Made by a program: the position numbers and the translations under genes. Below are positions 44,332-52,821 of a stretch of DNA of 64,000 bases, piece after piece. The stretch comes from Streptomyces omiyaensis (GTDB taxonomy: Bacteria > Actinomycetota > Actinomycetes > Streptomycetales > Streptomycetaceae), in contig NZ_BMVV01000006.1 in NCBI RefSeq assembly GCF_014650895.1, forward strand, positions 1-64,000, written 5' to 3'. The notes under the pieces were generated by a model. The model saw nothing but the letters and a program-made list of their open reading frames with translations. It made no database searches and had not been told where the DNA came from. The stretch's first letter is position 1. The number at the start of each line of letters is the position of its first letter.

Positions 44332-45300
44332 TCAGCGGCGGCGCAGACGGAGCCCGAGGAAGCCGAGGCCGAGGCCCATCAGGGTGAGCCCGATGCCGAG
44401 GGTGAGCAGCGGAACGGGCTGGTCGGAGGCGGCGCCGGGGGTCCGCACGGCGAGCTGGGGGACGGCGGCGGGGCGGGTGGCGCGGGCCGCTTCGGGGCGG
44501 GCGGAGGCATCCTCCCCGGGTACCGCGGCCTCCTCCTCCGGGAGGCCGTCCCCGACGGATTCTGTAGCGGTTCTGTCACGTCCGGGGTCGGTGTCGGCGC
44601 CGGTCCCGGTGGGGGTGGCGCCCTCGGGGCGGCCGGGCCGGGCGCGGCCCTCGCCGGCGGGCCGGCCGGCGAGGGAGGGGGAGCCGGTGGGCTCGGGGGC
44701 GTCGCTGGTGCGGGCGGCGGGCTTGCCGGGCCGGGGGGCGCCGGTCCCGGTGGGGACGGCGGTGCCCGGGGCGGGGGAGGCGGTGGCGGGGGCGGTGGTG
44801 CCCGGGGCGCCGGTGGAGGTGCCGGTGCCGGTGGGCAGGGGCGGGCGGCGCGTTCCGGTGGGGGGCCGCGGCGCCGGGGCCGTGCCCGGTCCGGTGGTGC
44901 CGACCGGCCCGGCGGTGCCGGTGGGGGCGGGGGGTCCGGTGGAGGGTCGGGCCGGGGCGGGGGCGCCGGGCGCGGTGGGGCCCGCGGTGGGGCCGTACGC
45001 GGGAGCACCGGGGTGCCGTACGGGGGTGCCGGGCGCCTGGGCGCGGGTCGTGCCGGGGGCGCCGCCGGGGGACCGCCAGGCGGGCCCGGGGGTCTGGGCG
45101 AGGGGTGTGCCGGCGGGGTGGCCGGGTGCCTGGGCGAGGGCCGCGCCGGTGATGCCGTACAGGGGGAAGGCGCAGGCCAGTGCGGGTGCGAGGAGGGCCC
45201 TGCGGAGGGCGGGGCCGGAGCGTGCGGCCCGCCCCCGGGCCCGTGTCCCGCGGGGCGTGCCGCTCCCGCCCCCGCCGTGTCCGCCGCGTGTGGGAGTCAC
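44332..45300 (-). CDS. Exported Pro/Thr/Ala-rich protein with C-terminal membrane anchor
   Basis: Hypothetical protein of 322 residues. A basic N-terminus and hydrophobic segment (about 33-56, ALLAPALACAFPLYGITGAA) make a signal peptide. About 200 residues of Pro/Thr/Gly/Ala repeats follow, resembling a wall-spanning stalk. The C-terminus has a hydrophobic helix (LLTLGIGLTLMGLGLGFLGL) and RRR tail. This resembles a cell-wall sorting signal, but the segment before it reads LAVRTPG rather than the class E LAXTG, so plain membrane anchoring is as likely. The repeat-rich codons make exact homology unreadable. Confidence 0.65.
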   Translation of the reverse strand: MTPTRGGHGGGGSGTPRGTRARGRAARSGPALRRALLAPALACAFPLYGITGAALAQAPGHPAGTPLAQTPGPAWRSPGGAPGTTRAQAPGTPVRHPGAPAYGPTAGPTAPGAPAPARPSTGPPAPTGTAGPVGTTGPGTAPAPRPPTGTRRPPLPTGTGTSTGAPGTTAPATASPAPGTAVPTGTGAPRPGKPAARTSDAPEPTGSPSLAGRPAGEGRARPGRPEGATPTGTGADTDPGRDRTATESVGDGLPEEEAAVPGEDASARPEAARATRPAAVPQLAVRTPGAASDQPVPLLTLGIGLTLMGLGLGFLGLRLRRR

Positions 45301-45378
45301 CGGGAAACCCTCCCCTGCCGTGCCGCCGAGGTGTCCGACTCAGCGTCACATACCGGGACGCACTCGGCATCCGGGCGG

Positions 45379-47031
45379 CTACTTCTGGGGGTTGCCGGTG
45401 GAGATCTCCAGGGTGAACTCGGCTTCCCCGGGCTTGATGTCCGTGCCGGCCGGCGGGTACTGCTCCAGGACCGTGTCCTCGCCGTAGGTGTTCTCGTCCA
45501 CCGGCATCTGCTTGGTGATCTTCCAGCCCGCGGCGTTCACGCAGTCCTTCACCGAGGTCAGGTTCTTGTAGGTGAAGTCGGGCACCTCGAACTTCTCGGG
45601 GTCGTCGCTCGACTCCCGCGCCTCGGTGCACTTCTTGGTGTCGATGGTCTTCGACAGGTCCGGGCCCTTGTGGCCGGGGCTGTCGGTCTGGGTCTGCTGG
45701 GTGCCGCCGGTCCCGGCGCCGGTGCCGCCCGCGGTGGTGCCGCCGTCGCCGTCGTCCTTCATCTTGAGGGCGACGATCACGCCGCCGACGGCGATCAGGG
45801 CGACCAGGACCGCGCCGATCAGCACCGGCATGTTCCGGCGCGGGGCGGCCGCCGGAGCGGGGGCCGGCGCGTGCGCGTAGGAGACGGGCGGCGGGGTCTG
45901 GTAGCCGGGGGCGGGCGCCGGGGCCGGCTGCGGGTAGCCGTAACCGGGACCGGGCACCGGCGCCGGGGTCGGCTGCCCGTACGGGCCGGGCTGCGGGGCC
46001 GGGGACGGGTACGGCTGCTGCGGGTGCGGGCCGGAGCCGGTGCCGTGGTGCGGCGGCGGGGTCTGGCCGACCGGCGGGAAGACGGCCGAGCCGACGCCCG
46101 AGCCGCTGTTGACCGGCCCGCCGGCCACGATCACGGGGGCCGCGGACTGCCCGGCGGAGAGCACCCGGAGGCACTCGTCGCGCATGACGGCGGCGCTCGG
46201 GAAGCGCTCGTTCGGGTTCTTCCGCAGCGCGCGGGCGACCAGCGCGTCCATCGCGGGCGTCACGGAGCGGTTGACGGAGGACGGGGCGACCGGCTCCTCC
46301 TGGACGTGCGCGTAGGCGATGGCCAGCGGGGAGTCCGCGTCGAAGGGGAGGCGGCCCGTCAGCAGCTGGAAGAGCATGATGCCGACCGAATAAAGGTCGG
46401 AGCGGGCGTCCACCGGCCGGCCCAGGGCCTGCTCGGGGGAGAGGTACTGGGGGGTGCCGACGACCATGCCGGTCTGGGTCATGGAGGTGACGCCGGACTG
46501 CATGGCGCGGGCGATGCCGAAGTCCATGACCTTCACGACGCCGCGCTTGGTCATCATCACGTTGCCGGGCTTGATGTCGCGGTGGACCAGCCCCATCTCG
46601 TGGCTGACCTCCAGGGCGGCGAGGACGTCCGCCGTCACCTTCAGCGCCTTGTCGGCGGGCATCGCCCCGTACTGGTGGACGTCGGAGGCGAGCACCGAGC
46701 CGAGCGGCTGCCCCTCCACGTACTCCATGACGATGTACGGCATGAGGCCGCCGTCGAGGGTGTCCTCGCCGGTGTCGAAGACCGAGACGATGTTGGTGTG
46801 CGAGAGCTTCGCCACGGCCTGCGCCTCGCGGCGGAACCGCTCGCGGAAGGACGCCTCGCGGCCCAGCTCGGTGTGGAGCGTCTTGATCGCGACCTGGCGG
46901 TCCAGCGCGCTGTCGTACGCGAGGTGGACCGAGGCCATGCCGCCCTCGCCGAGGAGGTCGCGCAGCTGGTAGCGGCCGTTCGCGACCGAACCGCCCGTGT
47001 AGCGGCCGCCCTGGGCGCCGTCGTGGCTCAT
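45379..47031 (-). CDS. Membrane Ser/Thr protein kinase with one PASTA domain
   Basis: Protein of 550 residues. Kinase domain about 20-290 (GEGGMASVHLAY, VAIKTL, HRDIKPGNVM, DFGIARAM, SPEQALGRPVDARSDLYS), a long Pro/Gly/Gln/Tyr linker, a membrane helix (about 410-432, MPVLIGAVLVALIAVGGVIV) and one extracytoplasmic PASTA-like unit (FEVPDFTYKNLTSVKDCVNA). A single PASTA suggests a sensing role different from the four-repeat PknB in this window. Divergent from the next kinase, with 290 bp between. Confidence 0.93.
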   Translation of the reverse strand: MSHDGAQGGRYTGGSVANGRYQLRDLLGEGGMASVHLAYDSALDRQVAIKTLHTELGREASFRERFRREAQAVAKLSHTNIVSVFDTGEDTLDGGLMPYIVMEYVEGQPLGSVLASDVHQYGAMPADKALKVTADVLAALEVSHEMGLVHRDIKPGNVMMTKRGVVKVMDFGIARAMQSGVTSMTQTGMVVGTPQYLSPEQALGRPVDARSDLYSVGIMLFQLLTGRLPFDADSPLAIAYAHVQEEPVAPSSVNRSVTPAMDALVARALRKNPNERFPSAAVMRDECLRVLSAGQSAAPVIVAGGPVNSGSGVGSAVFPPVGQTPPPHHGTGSGPHPQQPYPSPAPQPGPYGQPTPAPVPGPGYGYPQPAPAPAPGYQTPPPVSYAHAPAPAPAAAPRRNMPVLIGAVLVALIAVGGVIVALKMKDDGDGGTTAGGTGAGTGGTQQTQTDSPGHKGPDLSKTIDTKKCTEARESSDDPEKFEVPDFTYKNLTSVKDCVNAAGWKITKQMPVDENTYGEDTVLEQYPPAGTDIKPGEAEFTLEISTGNPQK

Positions 47032-47321
47032 CTGTGCTGTCCCCCTGCGCCCCGCGGCGTCCGTCGGATCGTCTCCGGCCGGACCCCGATATCCCGCCGA
47101 TTCTGCGCCAAGTCTGCCCGAGGCCCCTGACACGTCAAGCCGGGTGCCCGTTCCGTGACCCTCCGTACGGCCGCGCGTGCGCGGCGGCCGGGCGAAACCC
47201 GCGGAATTTGCACAGGCGTACACGAGAAGGGTTGGATGGCCGGTCATCGCGGACCGTGATGTCGTACGGAGCCTGTAGCGTGACGACTGGACACGGCAAG
47301 GACAGACGACGGCGAGGACTC

Positions 47322-48977
47322 ATGGAACCCGGATCCGACGCAGGTGGCGGTATGCCGGGCGCTGGCGCCGAGTCATGGGGAGTCGGCCGCGTCGTCGGCG
47401 ACGGCCGCTACCGCCTGACGCACCGTCTGGGACGCGGCGGCATGGCCGAGGTCTTCGCCGCCGAGGACGTGCGGCTCGGCCGGACGGTCGCGGTGAAGCT
47501 GCTGCGCTCCGATCTCGCCGAGGACCCGGTCTCCAAGGCCCGTTTCACGCGCGAGGCGCAGTCGGTCGCCGGCCTCAACCACCACGCGATCGTGGCGGTG
47601 TACGACTCCGGCGAGGACGTCGTCGACGGGCGCCCGGTGCCGTACATCGTGATGGAGATCGTCGAGGGACGCACCATCCGTGACCTGCTGGTCAGCGCGG
47701 AGGCGCCCGGGCCCGAGCAGGCGCTGGTGATCGTCTCCGGCGTCCTGGAGGCGCTGGCCTACTCGCACCAGCACGGCATCGTGCACCGCGACATCAAGCC
47801 GGCCAACGTGATCATCACGCACGCCGGCGCGGTGAAGGTCATGGACTTCGGCATCGCCCGCGCGCTGCACGGCGCGCAGGCGACGATGACCCAGACCGGC
47901 ATGGTCATGGGCACGCCCCAGTACCTCTCCCCCGAGCAGGCGCTCGGCAAGGCCGTCGACCACCGCTCCGACCTGTACGCGACGGGCTGCCTGCTCTACG
48001 AACTGCTCGCGCTGCGTCCCCCCTTCACCGGCGAGACGCCGCTGTCGGTGGTCTACCAGCACGTGCAGGACACCCCGGTCCCGCCGTCCGAGGTCCGCGG
48101 CTCGACCCCGCCGGAGCTGGACGGCCTGGTGATGCGCTCGCTCGCGAAGGAGCCGGACGACCGGTTCCAGAGCGCCGAGGAGATGCGCGGGCTGATCCAG
48201 TACAGCCTGGAGATGCTCCAGCAGCAGGGCGGCCACACCGGCACCTGGGGCACCGGCCCGGTCTCGGTCTACGAGGGCGGGCACACGCCCCTGCACGGCA
48301 TGACCGCGACGACGGCCATGGGCCACCCGCCGCTCGGCGAGACCGCGCAGGGCCGGATCGTCCCGCTGCCCAACCCCGACGACGGCGGCTACGCCGGGTA
48401 CGGCGGTTACGACGACGGCACGGGCGGCACCGGCGGCTACGGCCAGGACGGCGGCTACGGCGGCCAGGACGGCGGCCGGGGCAACCGCGGCAGGATGGTG
48501 CTGTTCGCGGCGCTCGCGCTGGTCGCGATCGTCGCCGGCGTCGTCTTCGCGGTGCAGATGGCGGGCGGCGGCGAGAAGAAGAAGGGCCCGATCACGACGC
48601 CCACGACGGTGTCGGACTCGCCCTCCACGGCCTCGGAGGAGCCCGCGCCGTCCGAGGAGCCGTCCGAGGAGACGTACACCGAGCCGCCGGCGACCGGCGG
48701 CGAGAGCACGTACGAGCCGACGACGCAGCCCCCGACGACGCAGCCTCCGACGACCACGCCCCCGCCGACCACCGAGCCGCCGGTGACCCAGGAGCCCACC
48801 ACGGGCCCGACGTCGACCGGGAGGCCGAGCACGCAGCCGACGGACACCGGGGAGCCCACGGGCGAGCCGACCGGCGGCGACAACGGCGGCCAGACCGAGC
48901 CCACCGGCGGCGGCAACGGCGAGCCGGGCACGGATCCGACCGACGCCGCCGGGGACACCGGAGCCACCGCTCCGTAG
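47322..48977 (+). CDS. Membrane Ser/Thr protein kinase with Thr/Pro-rich extracellular tail
   Basis: Protein of 551 residues. Kinase domain about 25-290 with GRGGMAEVFAAE, VAVKLL, HRDIKPANVI, DFGIARAL and SPEQALGKAVDHRSDLYA. A Gly/Tyr/Asp-rich juxtamembrane region and one helix (about 390-412, RMVLFAALALVAIVAGVVFA) precede an outside tail of about 140 residues of Thr/Pro/Glu repeats with no PASTA. The tail resembles a wall-associated, possibly glycosylated stalk. ATG at 47322 chosen because kinase homology begins soon after; the frame is open upstream to 47034. The 290-bp gap to the divergent kinase shows no clear operator. Confidence 0.93.
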   Translation: MEPGSDAGGGMPGAGAESWGVGRVVGDGRYRLTHRLGRGGMAEVFAAEDVRLGRTVAVKLLRSDLAEDPVSKARFTREAQSVAGLNHHAIVAVYDSGEDVVDGRPVPYIVMEIVEGRTIRDLLVSAEAPGPEQALVIVSGVLEALAYSHQHGIVHRDIKPANVIITHAGAVKVMDFGIARALHGAQATMTQTGMVMGTPQYLSPEQALGKAVDHRSDLYATGCLLYELLALRPPFTGETPLSVVYQHVQDTPVPPSEVRGSTPPELDGLVMRSLAKEPDDRFQSAEEMRGLIQYSLEMLQQQGGHTGTWGTGPVSVYEGGHTPLHGMTATTAMGHPPLGETAQGRIVPLPNPDDGGYAGYGGYDDGTGGTGGYGQDGGYGGQDGGRGNRGRMVLFAALALVAIVAGVVFAVQMAGGGEKKKGPITTPTTVSDSPSTASEEPAPSEEPSEETYTEPPATGGESTYEPTTQPPTTQPPTTTPPPTTEPPVTQEPTTGPTSTGRPSTQPTDTGEPTGEPTGGDNGGQTEPTGGGNGEPGTDPTDAAGDTGATAP

Positions 48978-49017
48978 GGCCGCCTGCGAGGCCTCGGGAG
49001 ACCGGGGCCCCGGAGCC

Positions 49018-50034
49018 TCACGTGGAGAAGGCGTCGCGCACGGCGTCGTACTCCCGGGTCCACCACACGGCCAGGGCCGACACCGCGGGGAACTGCGGGT
49101 CGGCCCTGCGGTCGTTCAGCTGGTAGCGCCAGCGCAGCGTCCAGAAGTCGTTCAGCCGCTCCCACCACACCCGGTGCACCGCCGCGGCCAGCTCGGCGCC
49201 GTCCGCGCCGGTGGCCCGCCGGTACGCGCGCGCGTAGGCCCGCACCTTCTCCAGGTCCAGCTCGCCCCCCGGCCGTACGAAGAAGATCGCGGCGGCCCGG
49301 ACGGCCTCCTCGGCGCGGGGGCGGACGCCGAGCCGGTCCCAGTCGACGATCGCGGCCGGTTCGGCGCCCCGGTAGAGCAGGTTCAGCGGGTGGAAGTCCC
49401 CGTGGACCCAGCCGGCCGTGGCGGGCGCCGGGGGGCGGCGGTGGGCGTGCTGGGCGATCAGCCGGCGGCGCTCCCGCAGCCGGTGCTCGGCGAGCGCGTC
49501 GAAGCTGCCGTGCGGGCGGTGGGAGCGGGCCAGGCGGATCAGCTCGGCGATGGCGGCGAAGGTCTCCTCCAGGCGGGCGCTGTCGTGCCGGTCCTCCGCC
49601 GGCGGGGGCTCCATGACCCGGTCCAGGGTGGTGTGGACGCGGCCCAGGAGGGCCCCGAGGCGGCGCGAGCCCCCGGTGGTGAGCTGGGTGCCGTCGCGGT
49701 GCCGTCCCTCGACCCAGGGGTGCAGGGCGTAGCAGCGGCCGCCGATGACGGCGACCGTGCGGCCGCGGCTGTCGGGCAGCGGAGGGGCCACCGGCAGCCC
49801 CAGGGCGTGCAGCCGCTGGGTGGCCCGGTGCTGGCGGGTGATGGTGGCCCGGTCGGCGGTGGGGGCGTCGAGGTGCTGTTTGAGGAAGTAGCGCCCGCGG
49901 GTGGTGGAGAGGCGGTAGCCGCGGTTGAGCAGGCCCTCGGTCACGGGGACGCAGGACAGGGGCTCACCGGCGTGCGGGTGGCGGCGGAGGAGGGCGCCGA
50001 CCGGAGGAGCGGGGTGTTCAGATGAGCGCGGCAC
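49018..50034 (-). CDS. APH-family phosphotransferase
   Basis: Protein of 338 residues with the aminoglycoside phosphotransferase/choline kinase fold. The catalytic loop WVHGDFHPLNLLYRGAEPAA contains the HGDxxxxN motif and IVDWDRLGV holds the metal-binding Asp. Substrates in this superfamily include homoserine, choline, sugars and antibiotics; nothing here distinguishes them. GTG start at 50034, 15 nt after the stop of the upstream flavin-fold gene, so the two may be co-transcribed. Converges with the kinase gene ending at 48977. Confidence 0.88.
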   Translation of the reverse strand: MPRSSEHPAPPVGALLRRHPHAGEPLSCVPVTEGLLNRGYRLSTTRGRYFLKQHLDAPTADRATITRQHRATQRLHALGLPVAPPLPDSRGRTVAVIGGRCYALHPWVEGRHRDGTQLTTGGSRRLGALLGRVHTTLDRVMEPPPAEDRHDSARLEETFAAIAELIRLARSHRPHGSFDALAEHRLRERRRLIAQHAHRRPPAPATAGWVHGDFHPLNLLYRGAEPAAIVDWDRLGVRPRAEEAVRAAAIFFVRPGGELDLEKVRAYARAYRRATGADGAELAAAVHRVWWERLNDFWTLRWRYQLNDRRADPQFPAVSALAVWWTREYDAVRDAFST

Positions 50035-50049
50035 TCCGCAGATGTTAGA

Positions 50050-50481
50050 TCACGCCGCGTGGTGGAGGTGTCGCGGTGCGGAAGAGGCGCCGGAACCGTA
50101 GTCGATGCTGTGCACGGTGGCGAACTGGGGTTCGATCCGCATGTAGACGGGGACGAACGGCTCGCCGTCCACGCTCAGCGGCTCGGGGCCGAAGGCGGCG
50201 ACCTCCGCCGGCGTCGGCTCGATGATCTCGGCGGTACCGGTGAACTGCACCGACCACAGGACGCCGGAGGCGGGATCGAGGTCGTCCGCCCCGTAGGCGA
50301 CGACGCTGCCGCTGCACGCCTGGTGGTAGCCGAGCCCCTCGTGCATGCGGACCAGGACGCTGCCGTCGGAGACGATGTGCCGGGCGGGGGCGACGAAGGG
50401 CATCGCCCGCATGCTCGTGGCGATCCGGCCGTACGACGCACGGCCGAGCAGTTCGATGGCGCGGATCTCCTCGGTGGACAT
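50050..50481 (-). CDS. Pyridoxamine 5'-phosphate oxidase-like (FMN split-barrel) protein
   Basis: Protein of 143 residues with the split-barrel signature: LLGRASYGRIATSMRAMPFV, HIVSDGSVLVRMHEG and SGVLWSVQFTGTAEII. Relatives bind FMN, heme or F420; the true pyridoxamine oxidase is longer. The ATG at 50481 is preceded by GGAGAG at the right distance; an in-frame GTG start at 50505 is less well placed. Confidence 0.85.
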   Translation of the reverse strand: MSTEEIRAIELLGRASYGRIATSMRAMPFVAPARHIVSDGSVLVRMHEGLGYHQACSGSVVAYGADDLDPASGVLWSVQFTGTAEIIEPTPAEVAAFGPEPLSVDGEPFVPVYMRIEPQFATVHSIDYGSGASSAPRHLHHAA

Positions 50482-50635
50482 GCCTCCACTCTCCGCCACC
50501 GGCACCCCGTCGGGAAAGGGGCCCCGGCCCCGGTTCCACGGGGACGTAGGTCCCGAATGCCGCCGGCCGGCCCGGGCTGCTCCCTTCGGGCGATGCCGTC
50601 GGGGAGGGCGCCGGGTCCGGTGGGCGTCGGGTGGC

Positions 50636-51295
50636 TCAGTGCCGCTCGGCCTGCATCCGCGCGACGTACGCGGCGGCCTGCGAGCGGCGCTCCATGCCCA
50701 GCTTCGACAGCAGGCTGGAGACGTAGTTCTTGATGGTCTTCTCCGCGAGGTGGAGGCGCTCGCCGATCGCCCGGTTGGTCAGGCCCTCGCCGATCAGATC
50801 GAGGATCTTGCGCTCCTGGTCGGTGAGGTTCGCGAGCCGGTCGTCACCCTTCGGGTTGTTGCCGTCGCGCAGCCGCTCCAGGACCCGCGCCGTGGCCACC
50901 GGGTCGAGCAGCGACTTGCCGGCCGCCACGTCCCGGACCGCGTTCAGCAGTTCGTTGCCCCGGATGGCCTTGAGGACGTATCCCGAGGCCCCGGCCATGA
51001 TCGCGTCGAAAAGCGCTTCGTCGTCCGCGTACGAGGTCAGCATCAGACATTTGATCGACTCGTCCTGGGAGCGGACCTCGCGACAGACCTCGACCCCGCT
51101 GCCGTCGGGCAGCCGCACGTCGAGCACCGCCACGTCGGGGCGGGTCGCGGGGATCCTGACCAGGGCGTCCGCCGCGGTTCCGGCCTCGCCGACCACCTCG
51201 ATGTCGTCCTCCACGGAAAGCAGCTCGTGGACGCCGCGCCGGACGACTTCATGGTCATCCAGCAGAAATACCCGGATTTTTCCTTCTTCGCGCAC
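50636..51295 (-). CDS. Orphan NarL/DevR-type response regulator
   Basis: Protein of 219 residues. Receiver domain: FLLDDHEVVRRGVHELLSVE with the acidic pair, AVLDVRLPDGSG (Asp acceptor), LMLTSYADD (Thr) and LKAIRGNEL (Lys). LuxR helix-turn-helix: LTDQERKILDLIGEGLTNRA and AEKTIKNYVSSLLSKLGMER. It resembles DevR/DosR-type regulators. No histidine kinase gene is adjacent, so its partner is elsewhere. A counterpart in the same position of S. coelicolor is known as an orphan regulator (from memory). GTG at 51295 fits the receiver start; the frame continues upstream without homology. Confidence 0.9.
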   Translation of the reverse strand: MREEGKIRVFLLDDHEVVRRGVHELLSVEDDIEVVGEAGTAADALVRIPATRPDVAVLDVRLPDGSGVEVCREVRSQDESIKCLMLTSYADDEALFDAIMAGASGYVLKAIRGNELLNAVRDVAAGKSLLDPVATARVLERLRDGNNPKGDDRLANLTDQERKILDLIGEGLTNRAIGERLHLAEKTIKNYVSSLLSKLGMERRSQAAAYVARMQAERH

Positions 51296-51637
51296 GAAGC
51301 CAGTCTCACATATTGGCTCTTCCGGTGCCCGGGGTGTGCGGGTTACGGTGCCGGATGTTCCGACGACGGTGTCGGGCCGTTGCCCAACGCGCTGACCAGG
51401 GCGAGCTTCCGCTTTTCTCGATTTACTTGGAAATCCAAGCAAAATTGCAGGTCAAGTGGGGTTTCGCAGGAATGCCGCGGTGTGGGTAACGTGCCTATGA
51501 CGGCGCTCGCCGGGACACCTGTCACGCCCGACCCCGGCCGCGTCGCACCCACCCCGTGCGCAGGGTACGGATAAGGCGGAGAGCCGCACTGGCCTTGCCG
51601 GCGAACCCGGGGGCCGGACCGACGGAGGAGCACGCAC
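51296..51637. promoter_or_regulatory. Divergent control region with palindrome CTTGGA-AA-TCCAAG
   Basis: This 342-bp gap between the response regulator and the second bkd operon has no gene. It is unusually A/T-rich from about 51290 to 51450. A perfect inverted repeat lies at 51426-51439 (CTTGGA, AA spacer, TCCAAG) followed by CAAAATTGCAGG. It is a good candidate operator, either for the adjacent regulator or for control of the bkd operon. Confidence 0.55.
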
Positions 51638-52819
51638 GTGACCGTGGAGAGCACTGCCGCGCGCAAGACGACGCGACGCAGCAGCGGCGCCAAGCGCACC
51701 ACCGGCGCCAGCGCCGGCGCCAAGAAGGCCGACCAGGCCCCGGCCGGGGAGCCCGAGCTCGTTCAGCTGCTGACGCCCGAGGGCGAGCGCGTCCAGCACC
51801 CCGACTACGACATCGACCTGAGCGCCGAGGAGCTGCGCGGCCTCTACCGCGACATGGTCCTCACCCGCCGCTTCGACGCCGAGGCGACCGCCCTCCAGCG
51901 CCAGGGCGAGCTGGGCCTGTGGGCCTCGCTGCTCGGCCAGGAGGCCGCGCAGATCGGCTCGGGCCGGGCCCTGCGGGACGACGACTACGTCTTCCCGACC
52001 TACCGTGAGCACGGCGTGGCCTGGTGCCGCGGCGTCGACCCCACCAACCTGCTGGGCATGTTCCGCGGGGTCAACAACGGCGGCTGGGACCCCAGCAGCA
52101 ACAACTTCCACCTGTACACGATCGTCCTCGGCTCGCAGACCCTGCACGCCACCGGCTACGCCATGGGCATCGCCAAGGACGGCGCGGACTCCGCCGTACT
52201 CGCCTACTTCGGCGACGGAGCCTCCAGCCAGGGCGACGTCAACGAGTCCTTCGTCTTCTCCGCGGTCTACAACGCCCCGGTCGTCTTCTTCTGCCAGAAC
52301 AACCAGTGGGCGATCTCCGAGCCCATCGAGAAGCAGACCCGCGTCCCGCTCTACCAGCGCGCCCGCGGCTTCGGCTTCCCCGGCGTCCGCGTCGACGGCA
52401 ACGACGTCCTCGCGTGCCTGGCCGTCACCCGGTCGGCCCTGGAGCGCGCCCGCCGCGGCGAGGGCCCCACGCTGATCGAGGCCTTCACCTACCGGATGGC
52501 CGCCCACACCACCTCCGACGACCCGACCCGCTACCGCCGCGACACCGAGCGCGAGGCGTGGGAGGCCAAGGACCCGATCCTGCGCCTGCGGGCCTACTTG
52601 GAGAACGAGGGCCACGCCGACGCGGCCTTCTTCGAGGAGCTGGAGACCGAGAGCGAGAGCCTCGGCAAGCACGTCCGTGAGGTCGTCCGCGCCATGCCGG
52701 TCCCGGACCACATGGCGATGTTCGACCACACGTACGCGGACGGGCACGCGCTCGTCGACGAGGAGCGCGCGGAGTTCGCCGCCTACCAGGCGTCCTTCGC
52801 GGACGGAGAGGCCGAGTAA
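51638..52819 (+). CDS. bkdF: Branched-chain 2-oxo acid dehydrogenase E1 alpha subunit (second cluster)
   Basis: Protein of 393 residues. A basic, Ala/Thr/Lys-rich N-terminal extension of about 50 residues precedes the E1 alpha fold. Thiamine-binding motif GDGASSQGDVNESFVF to FFCQNN; phosphorylation-loop region YRMAAHTTSDDPTRYR. GTG start with GGAGGAG upstream. Clearly diverged from the first-cluster E1 alpha, so the two clusters are not a recent duplication. The symbol follows the Streptomyces bkdFGH naming, in which this subunit is the longer one (from memory). Confidence 0.92.
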   Translation: MTVESTAARKTTRRSSGAKRTTGASAGAKKADQAPAGEPELVQLLTPEGERVQHPDYDIDLSAEELRGLYRDMVLTRRFDAEATALQRQGELGLWASLLGQEAAQIGSGRALRDDDYVFPTYREHGVAWCRGVDPTNLLGMFRGVNNGGWDPSSNNFHLYTIVLGSQTLHATGYAMGIAKDGADSAVLAYFGDGASSQGDVNESFVFSAVYNAPVVFFCQNNQWAISEPIEKQTRVPLYQRARGFGFPGVRVDGNDVLACLAVTRSALERARRGEGPTLIEAFTYRMAAHTTSDDPTRYRRDTEREAWEAKDPILRLRAYLENEGHADAAFFEELETESESLGKHVREVVRAMPVPDHMAMFDHTYADGHALVDEERAEFAAYQASFADGEAE

Positions 52820-52821
52820 TC

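Noticed and set aside
47542..47555. GTTTCACGCGCGAG as a further parS site
   Set aside because: It matches only the left half of the palindrome, with four mismatches on the right, and lies in a conserved kinase segment.
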